A stretch of DNA of 9,275 nucleotides from Thermoleophilia bacterium (GTDB lineage: Bacteria; Actinomycetota; Thermoleophilia; Gaiellales; SKUG01). Positions 1 to 6,019 of the stretch are shown in pieces (the stretch's first letter is position 1; each line of letters opens with the position of its first letter). The notes under the pieces were generated by a model. The model was not told where the DNA came from. It saw only the letters and a program-made list of their open reading frames with translations, and did no database searches. The translations under genes and the position numbers were made by a program. The stretch lies in NCBI GenBank assembly GCA_025964455.1, contig JAOPYU010000071.1, positions 1 to 9,275 on the forward strand, written 5' to 3'.

Positions 1-1190
1 CCACCGCCGAAGCCCCCTCCAGCCGCAATGCCGTCCTCGACCTCGAGGTGCCGCCGGGCCTCAAGGGCGTGAAGGTCGCCAAGACGTCCATCGGCAACGT
101 GCGCGGGCAGGAAGGCTTCTTCCACTACCGCCAGTACGACGCCACCGAGCTGGCCAAGACCCGCTCGCTCGAGGACATCTGGCACCTCATGCACGAGGGT
201 GAGCTGCCCACGACGCAGGCCGAGAGCGACGCCTACCAGGCCAAGGCCGGCGAGCTGCGCGTCGCCGCGTGGAAGCAGGTCGAGCAGCTCGTCCCGAGCC
301 TCGTGGCCGGCGCCGACGAGAGCAAGCTCGACGTGCTCGGTACGCTGCGCGCGCTGATCTCCGCCGTCGGTGCGCGCGAGGGCTGGAAGCCTTGGCTCGA
401 CCTCTCGCAGGAGGAGATCAAGGAGCAGTGCTCGCGCGCCGTGGCCCTGACCGCCGTGGGCGTCGCCGCGATCTACCGCGCCAAGCACGGCAAGGACATG
501 GTCGCTCCCGACGCGTCGCTGCCGCACGCGACCGACTACCTGCGCATGGTCACCGGCGAGATGCCGACGGACGAGAAGGCAGACGCGCTCGAGAAGTACC
601 TCGACCTCACGGTCGACCACGGCTTCAACGCCTCCACCTTCACTGCGCGCGTCGTGGCGTCGACCGGTGCGGACGTCTCCAGCGCCGTGGTCGCCGCGAT
701 CGGTTCGCTCTCCGGCCCGCTGCACGGTGGCGCCCCGAGCCGCGCGCTCGGCATGGTCGACGAGATCGGCACGAAGGAGAACGCCGAGCCGTTCATCCGC
801 GCGATCTTCGAGCGTGGCGACCGGCTCATGGGCTTCGGCCACCCGGTCTACACGACGATGGACCCGCGCTCGGTGATGCTCGGCGAGATCGCCGACGGCA
901 TTGGCGGCGAGCAGGTCGAGCTGGCGCGCCACGTGGAGCAGACCTCCCTCGACATCCTCGAGGAGCTCAAGCCCGGTCGTGGCCTCAAGACGAACGTCGA
1001 GTTTTACGCCGCGCTCGTCATGCGCTCCTCCGGCATCCCGGACGAGCTGTTCACGCCGACGTTCGCGGTGAGCCGCGTCATCGGCTGGACCGCCAACATC
1101 CGCGAGCAGGTCGAGAACGACAACCGCATCTTCCGCCCCTCGGCCGAGTACGTCGGCAAGGAGGCGCCGCAGCCGGTCCCGTCCATCTGA
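1..1190 (+). CDS. Citrate synthase family protein, 5' partial
   Basis: Condenses oxaloacetate and acetyl-CoA (or a related acyl-CoA) to citrate, the entry step of the TCA cycle, in the cytoplasm. The reading frame (codons from base 3) is open to the left edge, so the gene begins outside the window; the GTG at 48 is only the first in-frame start-like codon, and the codons before it also read as protein. Numbering from that GTG, the family landmarks are present: GPLHGGAPS with His226, MGFGHPVY with His265, and NVEFYAALV near the C-terminus. The catalytic acid of the last motif is usually Asp; here it is Glu318. C-terminal TPTFAVSRVIGWTANIREQ is typical of the small domain. About 380 residues are visible, close to full length. 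A 2-methylcitrate synthase or a secondary citrate synthase paralogue cannot be excluded. A strong terminator follows. Confidence 0.93.
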   Translation, partial: TAEAPSSRNAVLDLEVPPGLKGVKVAKTSIGNVRGQEGFFHYRQYDATELAKTRSLEDIWHLMHEGELPTTQAESDAYQAKAGELRVAAWKQVEQLVPSLVAGADESKLDVLGTLRALISAVGAREGWKPWLDLSQEEIKEQCSRAVALTAVGVAAIYRAKHGKDMVAPDASLPHATDYLRMVTGEMPTDEKADALEKYLDLTVDHGFNASTFTARVVASTGADVSSAVVAAIGSLSGPLHGGAPSRALGMVDEIGTKENAEPFIRAIFERGDRLMGFGHPVYTTMDPRSVMLGEIADGIGGEQVELARHVEQTSLDILEELKPGRGLKTNVEFYAALVMRSSGIPDELFTPTFAVSRVIGWTANIREQVENDNRIFRPSAEYVGKEAPQPVPSI

Positions 1191-1219
1191 CGCGATCCAG
1201 CTGCGTGACACGAGGTGAG

Positions 1220-1251
1220 GCGAGGCCCGCGATTCCGGTCGCGGGCCTCGC
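1220..1251 (+). terminator. Hairpin terminator after citrate synthase
   Basis: A perfect 13-bp G/C-rich stem (1220-1232 with 1239-1251) closes on the 6-base loop TTCCGG, 29 bases after the stop codon. The tail that follows (TGTCTTCC) is pyrimidine-rich but not a true T run, as is common for actinobacterial terminators. It should insulate the citrate synthase from the lipoprotein gene. Confidence 0.8.
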
Positions 1252-1282
1252 TGTCTTCCGGGGGGCGTGCCCGCTCGGAACG

Positions 1283-1394
1283 GCGCATGAGTGGTACGCC
1301 GCCGTACGCATGACATGGCGGTGTGCCACTCATGCGCGGGCGATGCGCATGAGTGGCACGCCGACGTACGCATGACATGGCGGTGTGCCACTCA
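1283..1394. repeat. Two 50-bp near-identical repeats made of alternating inverted half-sites
   Basis: Two 50-bp copies lie at 1283-1332 and 1345-1394, differing at two positions, with a 12-base spacer. Each copy begins with (GC)GCATGAGTGG and ends with CCACTCA, so each can fold into a hairpin: a 12-bp perfect stem 1283-1294/1326-1337 and a 10-bp perfect stem 1350-1359/1385-1394. Between the copies, 1323-1337 and 1345-1359 form a perfect 15-bp stem with a 7-base loop. The result is four half-sites in alternating orientation. It is non-coding, between a terminator and the lipoprotein gene. It resembles REP/BIME-style extragenic palindromes; a regulator binding array is the alternative. Confidence 0.85.
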
Positions 1395-1463
1395 CGGCGG
1401 GAGCGCGGTACAAGGGTGTCGCTATGCGATAGTGGTGTGCCGCGCATCGGATGACTGCCTCGC

Positions 1464-1470
1464 GGGGAGG
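1464..1470 (+). promoter_or_regulatory. Ribosome binding site of the lipoprotein gene
   Basis: GGGGAGG lies 8 bases before the ATG at 1479. It decides the start, because the frame is preceded by the non-coding repeat array and the lipoprotein signal peptide begins exactly at this ATG. Confidence 0.7.
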
Positions 1471-1478
1471 CGCTGGAC

Positions 1479-2330
1479 ATGCGTATCGGCGTCCTCATCT
1501 CCCTGCTGCTCGCCACGTGCGTCGCGCTGGCGGGGTGCGGAGACTCGACCGCGCCACGGCGCGGCGCGGCTGAGGCCGGGGCCGGCACGATCCGCCTCCA
1601 TCCCGTCGAGGTGCGGGGCGGCAGCTTCATCGAGGGCTTCGTCGCATTCGAGCAGCATGTCGAGGATGACGAGTGGACGCCGTTGCGGCGCCTCGACGCA
1701 TCGAAGCTCGTGACACTCGAGCGTTCGACCGGCGTGCGCGTGTGGATCCGACCCTGTGACGCCGCGTGTGGAGCGGAGGACCAGCTGCTTGAGCGGTTCC
1801 GACGAGGTCGAGCTTCCGATCCGCGCTCGTGGGATCGCCTGGACCAGGGCCTGATCCGGTGTCAGGTGCTCGCGATCGCACGACGCAAGCGCGTCAGCGA
1901 CCTGGTTCCGATCATCGATGTCCGGCGCGGAGCCGGCTGCGACTGGAGCGGGACCGCGATCGATTCCGAGCGCTGCGAGCCCAGCAGCGTGCGCCGCGAC
2001 GTGACGAGCCGTCCGCGGGTCGTGTCACCCGAGACGCTGGTGCCTGGCACCTACCGCTTCGTCGAGGCGCGGGGTTGCACGGCAGACGAACGTTCGGTGT
2101 ACATCCGGGAGGGGCGCTGGCGTGGGCGCACCGATGACTGCAACAGCGCTACGGGCACATGGAAGCGCGACGCGACGGGGAGTCACTGGTACGACCGTTC
2201 GAGCACGCTGATCGCGTGTGGTGGAGACCTCGGTCTCCACGAGACCGAGCACATGGAGGAGTTCGGGGGGCGCTTCCTGCAGTTCCGGGACCGCGACGGA
2301 TTCACGATCGCCGTCGCGCGGCGGTCGTGA
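1479..2330 (+). CDS. Cysteine-rich secreted lipoprotein, META/HslJ-like C-terminus
   Basis: A 283-residue exported lipoprotein of unknown function. The N-terminus is a type II signal peptide: Arg2, a hydrophobic stretch, and the lipobox LAGC with Cys20 as the lipidation site. The mature protein has eight more cysteines (first pair C93/C97), an even number that suggests disulfides outside the cytoplasm. The C-terminal ~65 residues follow the pattern of META/HslJ domains: DCN (C221, N222) followed by GTW, then the sTxxAC-like segment STLIAC (C247), a Glu/His-rich helix, and FLQFRDRDG. This assignment rests on spaced motifs only and the domain is degenerate. The middle region (about 95-200) is unrecognised. 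A good Shine-Dalgarno fixes the ATG. The gene converges on the cobalamin-binding regulator with 5 bases between the ends. Confidence 0.85.
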   Translation: MRIGVLISLLLATCVALAGCGDSTAPRRGAAEAGAGTIRLHPVEVRGGSFIEGFVAFEQHVEDDEWTPLRRLDASKLVTLERSTGVRVWIRPCDAACGAEDQLLERFRRGRASDPRSWDRLDQGLIRCQVLAIARRKRVSDLVPIIDVRRGAGCDWSGTAIDSERCEPSSVRRDVTSRPRVVSPETLVPGTYRFVEARGCTADERSVYIREGRWRGRTDDCNSATGTWKRDATGSHWYDRSSTLIACGGDLGLHETEHMEEFGGRFLQFRDRDGFTIAVARRS

Positions 2331-2335
2331 CCCCA

Positions 2336-3361
2336 TCAACGCAGCGAGCGCAGTTCCTCGAGTGACGTCACCAGGCGGACCCCGGGACGGACGGTCACGC
2401 CGGCGGATGCTGATCCTCCGACGATGACCCGCCTTGGCCGTGAGTGCTTGGGAAGTGCGAGCAGTTCGGTGATGAGGGCGTCACAGGCCGCGACGTCGGT
2501 CGTTCGGGGGACAGAGAGCGCGACCAGGACGGGCCCGAATGATTGGGTCATCGCCACGAAGTCATCGACCGGCACGTCGGCGCCCGCGTATCGCACCTTC
2601 CACCCGTCACGCTCCATCACCTGCGCGACCGCGATGGCTCCGAGCTCGTGACCGAGCGCCGCGACGAGCGCCCGCCCGCGGGTCGGCTGGGGGATGGGAA
2701 CGCGAGCGTGCAGGGCGATGGCGACCGCGCGGGCTGTCGCGGTGGCGACGTGCTCCTCCGCGACGCTCGTGTCGCCACTCGCCCACGTGGCTCCGATCGC
2801 CCCCATGGCGTCGGTGAGGAGCCGCCACACCGAGGCGATGTCGTCCGGAGCGCCCTGGAAGGTCCGGCACGCGAGCTCGGCCCCGCGCTGATCGCCAGAC
2901 ACCAGCAAGGCGGCCACGTCCGCGGGTGACGTGGGGGCCACGATGGGGCGGTCCGGGTCGGGGCGACGGGCGCTGGACAGCTCGATCAGCAGGGCCGCCG
3001 CAGCTTCGAACGGCGCCGGGTCGGCACCCGACGCTGCGCGTTCGAGAAGCTGCCGCCCTGCGTGGGTCAATGCCAGCCGGCCGCCGCGTCGGGACGGTGC
3101 CTGTACGCGCTCGACGAGCAGGCGACCCTCGAGGCGCCGTGCGGCGTGGGTGACGGCGGCATTCGTGACGCCGAGCACGTTCGCCACGTCACGGGTGGGG
3201 AGCTCGCGCGCGGACGCAATGCGCAGCAGGTCGAGCTCCACCGGAGACAGCTCCAGTTCCGTCTGGAGCCTGCGGTCGTGGAGGCGCGCCGCCAGCAGCA
3301 GCCGATCGAGCCCGTCGGCATCCGCGAGGATCGACAAATTATTTGTCACAGTCTCAATCAT
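2336..3361 (-). CDS. MarR-type winged-helix regulator with CarH-like cobalamin-binding domain
   Basis: Predicted DNA-binding regulator of 341 residues. Residues ~35-110 form a MarR-like winged helix: LSPVELDLLRIA, recognition region LPTRDVANVLGVTNAAVTHAARRLE, wing SRRGGRLALTHAGR. Residues ~145-220 resemble the helical cap of CarH/LitR photoreceptors: W193 and E203-H204 keep the Trp-x9-Glu-His signature (context VAEEH). Residues ~228-335 look like a B12-binding Rossmann domain: LGHELG with H238 as likely lower cobalt ligand, S283 and G315-G316. The acid two residues before the ligand His is Leu236, and the His following the Trp in CarH is Ala194. Known CarH/LitR proteins use a MerR domain instead. 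The start at 3361 has GGGGTAGG 10 bases upstream; GTG at 3349 is an alternative, and the frame stays open upstream to 3481. Light or cobalamin response is inferred from homology by eye. Confidence 0.82.
   Translation of the reverse strand: MIETVTNNLSILADADGLDRLLLAARLHDRRLQTELELSPVELDLLRIASARELPTRDVANVLGVTNAAVTHAARRLEGRLLVERVQAPSRRGGRLALTHAGRQLLERAASGADPAPFEAAAALLIELSSARRPDPDRPIVAPTSPADVAALLVSGDQRGAELACRTFQGAPDDIASVWRLLTDAMGAIGATWASGDTSVAEEHVATATARAVAIALHARVPIPQPTRGRALVAALGHELGAIAVAQVMERDGWKVRYAGADVPVDDFVAMTQSFGPVLVALSVPRTTDVAACDALITELLALPKHSRPRRVIVGGSASAGVTVRPGVRLVTSLEELRSLR
3333..3347. promoter_or_regulatory. AT-rich palindrome at the regulator's 5' end, candidate operator
   Basis: GACAAAT-T-ATTTGTC is a perfect 7-bp inverted repeat around one central base, and one of the most AT-rich spots in a high-GC window. 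It covers codons 5-10 of the regulator gene if translation starts at 3361. On the minus strand it contains TAATTT (3341-3336), and TTGATG lies 17 bases upstream (3364-3359), which is sigma-70-like spacing. It could be an autoregulatory site for the winged-helix protein. Confidence 0.5.
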
Positions 3362-3410
3362 CAAGGCGGGGCCTACCCCAACCGATGGTACGTGAGACAA
3401 TCGGGTCGCC

Positions 3411-3444
3411 CGGATGGCGCAGGAGTAGTGCCTTGCGCCGTCCG
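3411..3444. other. Hairpin 1 in the divergent intergenic region
   Basis: An 11-bp stem (3411-3421 with 3434-3444, one G-T wobble) encloses a 12-base loop, GGAGTAGTGCCT. It lies between the divergent regulator and propeller genes, upstream of the latter's likely start at 3555. No known riboswitch class was recognised here. Confidence 0.55.
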
Positions 3445-3457
3445 TATCCTCCATGAT

Positions 3458-3497
3458 CCATCGCCCCGCGCTCCTCCCCATGGGCGCGGGGCGATGG
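3458..3497. other. Hairpin 2 in the divergent intergenic region
   Basis: A perfect 14-bp stem (3458-3471 with 3484-3497), mostly G/C, encloses the 12-base loop TCCTCCCCATGG. The bases after it on the plus strand (GGCGCTTTCC) contain only three Ts. It could be a leader structure for the propeller gene or a terminator of a short transcript. It is the strongest hairpin in this intergenic stretch. Confidence 0.6.
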
Positions 3498-3554
3498 GGC
3501 GCTTTCCTGCCGAAAACTGCCCAGTCTCGGTCGATCTCCAGAGCATCCGCGTCG

Positions 3555-5990
3555 ATGCAGTACGGAATGCCCGCTCCGGTTCCCTCACGCCCGCGTCGCG
3601 CGCGCGGTCACGTCCGTCGCCTGATCGTCGTCCTTGCGCTGGCGTCGTCGCTGGTCGCCAGCGTCATCGCCGGCACCGCGCCCGGCGCATCCTCTTCCGT
3701 GGTGGTGTCGCTCGACGTGCCGAGCGCGACGTCGATGACCAACCAGTGCACGCAGCAGGCCGCGTGGAACCTCGGCACGGTGCAGCCCGGCACTCCGGCG
3801 ACGACATCGAACGGCGCCGACGTGTGCCGGATCCGGTTCTCGTCGACCAACAACACGTCGGCGCTGCGCATGTACCAGGCGGATCGCGAAGGGACCGCGA
3901 TGGCACGGGCCAGCACGACCTGGGACAAGCGGTCGAGCTCGGACAATTACCTGAATGACGTCGACACCTCGACAGGCGGCAAGGCGGTCGCCGTCGGCTC
4001 CGGAGGCAACGCCTTCGTCAGCAACAACTCGGGCGCCTCGTGGACGCTCAGGTCGAACGTGATCGGCACCTACAACAACCTCAACCAGGTGGACGTGCTC
4101 GATTCGGACCCGAACGTGATCTGGGCGGTCGGCCACGACTCCGACATCACGCGGAGCATCGACGGCGGCACCACATGGACGGACGTCTCCACCAGCGGCT
4201 CGATCACCCTGGTGATGGTCATGGCGGTGAGTGCGACCGAAGCCTGGATCGGCGGCTCCAACGGGACGCTCCAGGTGACGACGAATGGCGGCGCGACCTG
4301 GACACCCGTCTCGTGGGGCTCGACCGCCAGCATCAACGACATGCAGCGGCGCACCGCGACCGACGTCTGGTCGACCGGCAGCAGCGGCACGATCCGACGT
4401 TCCACGAACGGCGGGTCCACCTGGGCCCCACCCGCCGGATCCTTCGAGTGGGCCCACTACGAGGGGCTCGACCTGGTCGGACCGTCGACGATCTGGGCAG
4501 CCGGAGGCGCTGGCGGCATGGCGAAGATCACGCGTTCGACCGACGATGGCGCGACCTGGCAGAACCGGTCCACCTACCTGGGCGAGGCGCTGCTCGACGT
4601 GATCGCGACGACCAGTACCGAGGCCTGGGCCGTGGGCCGCGGTGGCACGGTGCTCTACACCAGCGACGGAGGCTCGACCTGGTCGAGGCGTGACGGGCTC
4701 GTCACCAACACGCTGACCGGTGTCGCGATCGCCACCGACGGCGGCCTGCTGGTGACCACCTACGGGGGCGACATCATGCGCTCGACCAACGGCGGCACCT
4801 CCTGGACGATGCCCCATGACCAGGGCGCGCAGCCGGCGCTGAGCGGCGTCGCCTCCCCGGCCCTCGACCGGCGTACGGTCGTAGCCGTCGGCGATGATGG
4901 AGCCACCCGCCGCAGCACGGACCTCGGTGTGACGTTCTCGAGCGTCAGCAGCGGCACGTCCGCTCACCTGCGCGGCGTGTCGCTCGCCCACGACGGGTCG
5001 GGCTGGGCAGTCGGATACGGCGGCACCATCCTGCGGACGGTCAATGCGGGTGCCAGCTGGACGCCGCAGACCAGCGGCACCGCCCAGGACCTGTTCGCGG
5101 TCGACGCTGTGACCGCCCAGATCGGATGGGCGGCGGGCCGCAACGGCACCGTGCTCCTGACGGTCAACGGCGGTCTCTCCTGGACCGCCCGTCCGAGTGG
5201 CACGACCCTCGACCTGCGAGCCGTGACGGGTACCGACTCCTCGATCGCGTGGATCGGTGGCATGGGTGGAACCCTCCGACGGACCGGTGATGGCGGAGCC
5301 ACGTGGGTCGCGCAGACTGCGCCACAATCCGCCGATGCGATCTACACGCTCGAGGCCACGTCGCCGACGACGGTGTTCGCCGCGATCGACTGGACGGGCG
5401 CGATCCGCACGACCAACGCAGGGGCCACCTGGGTGAACGCCGGGACCGCCAACATCGGCGGGGAGAAGGGTCTCGCCGTCGCCGGGGATGGTCAGTCGCT
5501 CCTCATTGCCGCGGAGTTCGGACGGATGGCTGCCAGCTACGATGGCGCGACGTGGGCCGGCGCGGGCAACGCCGGTCACTACCACCACCAGCGTGCTGCA
5601 GTGGCCATCGACGCGAATCGCTTCGTCAGCGTCGGCGAGAACCTCTCGATCAGCGTGTCGCGATCCCGTGATGCCGTGAACGATTACGGCGCCGCCGGCT
5701 CGACGTGGGCGAGCCCTGCGAACGGCCTCTTCGGCGTGTGCCTGCAGGACGTGGGCGCCGGTACGACACCGGTGTGGACTGAGGATGTCGGCAACACCGC
5801 GGGGTTGTGCCAGGCGCTCGCCGGTGACACGTGGAACGCCATCCCGATCACGCCCACCTCGATCGCGACGACGACGCTCGGAGCCGATGCGTACGTCGAC
5901 CTGGTGTGGGGTGCTCGCGCTCCGAGCGCGCAACCAGCCGGCGCCTATGCCGCCACCGTGACCTTCGAGACGCTCGCGCCGGCCGTCTAG
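3555..5990 (+). CDS. Secreted YCF48/BNR-repeat beta-propeller surface protein
   Basis: A large exported protein (811 residues from this start). The N-terminus has an Arg-rich n-region and a hydrophobic core (LIVVLALASSLVASVIAG, residues 23-40), a signal peptide probably cleaved after about residue 46. Residues ~48-117 form a small domain with two cysteines (C65, C91). From ~120 to ~700 come about 13-14 repeats of ~41 residues ending in [ST][ND]GG[AST][ST]W, with blades such as AWAVGRGGTVL: the YCF48/BNR (photosynthesis-system-II-assembly-like) pattern. The last ~85 residues hold two more cysteines (C729, C752) and a strand-rich end (AYAATVTFETLAP). In YCF48 itself the propeller assists PSII assembly; nothing here supports photosynthesis, so a cell-surface or binding role is more likely. 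The start is uncertain: ATG 3555 and ATG 3567 both lack a clear Shine-Dalgarno, and the frame is open from 3453, across hairpin 2. Confidence 0.85.
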   Translation: MQYGMPAPVPSRPRRARGHVRRLIVVLALASSLVASVIAGTAPGASSSVVVSLDVPSATSMTNQCTQQAAWNLGTVQPGTPATTSNGADVCRIRFSSTNNTSALRMYQADREGTAMARASTTWDKRSSSDNYLNDVDTSTGGKAVAVGSGGNAFVSNNSGASWTLRSNVIGTYNNLNQVDVLDSDPNVIWAVGHDSDITRSIDGGTTWTDVSTSGSITLVMVMAVSATEAWIGGSNGTLQVTTNGGATWTPVSWGSTASINDMQRRTATDVWSTGSSGTIRRSTNGGSTWAPPAGSFEWAHYEGLDLVGPSTIWAAGGAGGMAKITRSTDDGATWQNRSTYLGEALLDVIATTSTEAWAVGRGGTVLYTSDGGSTWSRRDGLVTNTLTGVAIATDGGLLVTTYGGDIMRSTNGGTSWTMPHDQGAQPALSGVASPALDRRTVVAVGDDGATRRSTDLGVTFSSVSSGTSAHLRGVSLAHDGSGWAVGYGGTILRTVNAGASWTPQTSGTAQDLFAVDAVTAQIGWAAGRNGTVLLTVNGGLSWTARPSGTTLDLRAVTGTDSSIAWIGGMGGTLRRTGDGGATWVAQTAPQSADAIYTLEATSPTTVFAAIDWTGAIRTTNAGATWVNAGTANIGGEKGLAVAGDGQSLLIAAEFGRMAASYDGATWAGAGNAGHYHHQRAAVAIDANRFVSVGENLSISVSRSRDAVNDYGAAGSTWASPANGLFGVCLQDVGAGTTPVWTEDVGNTAGLCQALAGDTWNAIPITPTSIATTTLGADAYVDLVWGARAPSAQPAGAYAATVTFETLAPAV

Positions 5991-5997
5991 CTGAACT

Positions 5998-6015
5998 GCG
6001 AGCCGGTAGGCTCGC
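5998..6015 (+). promoter_or_regulatory. Hairpin and possible leaderless promoter before the ATP-grasp gene
   Basis: A perfect 7-bp stem (5998-6004 with 6009-6015) closes on the tetraloop GGTA, between the propeller stop codon (5990) and the ATG at 6020. It contains TAGGCT (6007-6012), matching the actinobacterial -10 pattern TANNNT about 7 bases before the ATG, which would give a leaderless mRNA. Alternatively GGTAGG (6005-6010) is a Shine-Dalgarno 9 bases from the ATG, partly hidden in the stem. No convincing -35 was seen. Confidence 0.4.
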
Positions 6016-6019
6016 GCCC

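Noticed and set aside
1283..1394. CRISPR array
   Set aside because: Only two repeat copies with a 12-base spacer and internal inverted symmetry, and no cas gene; this is a palindromic repeat array.
3362..3481. Extension of the regulator to the start at 3481
   Set aside because: It crosses both the first and part of the second hairpin and adds 40 residues with no resemblance to a MarR N-terminus; codon use there is not coding-like.
3391..3497. tRNA or c-di-GMP riboswitch in the divergent region
   Set aside because: GGCGCAGGAGTAGTGCC looks briefly like a tRNA D arm, but no anticodon or T arm follows. The conserved core of the c-di-GMP-I riboswitch is absent.
3453..3554. N-terminal extension of the propeller protein to the ATG at 3453
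   Set aside because: It would run through the second hairpin, has no ribosome binding site, and puts 56 residues in front of the signal-peptide core.
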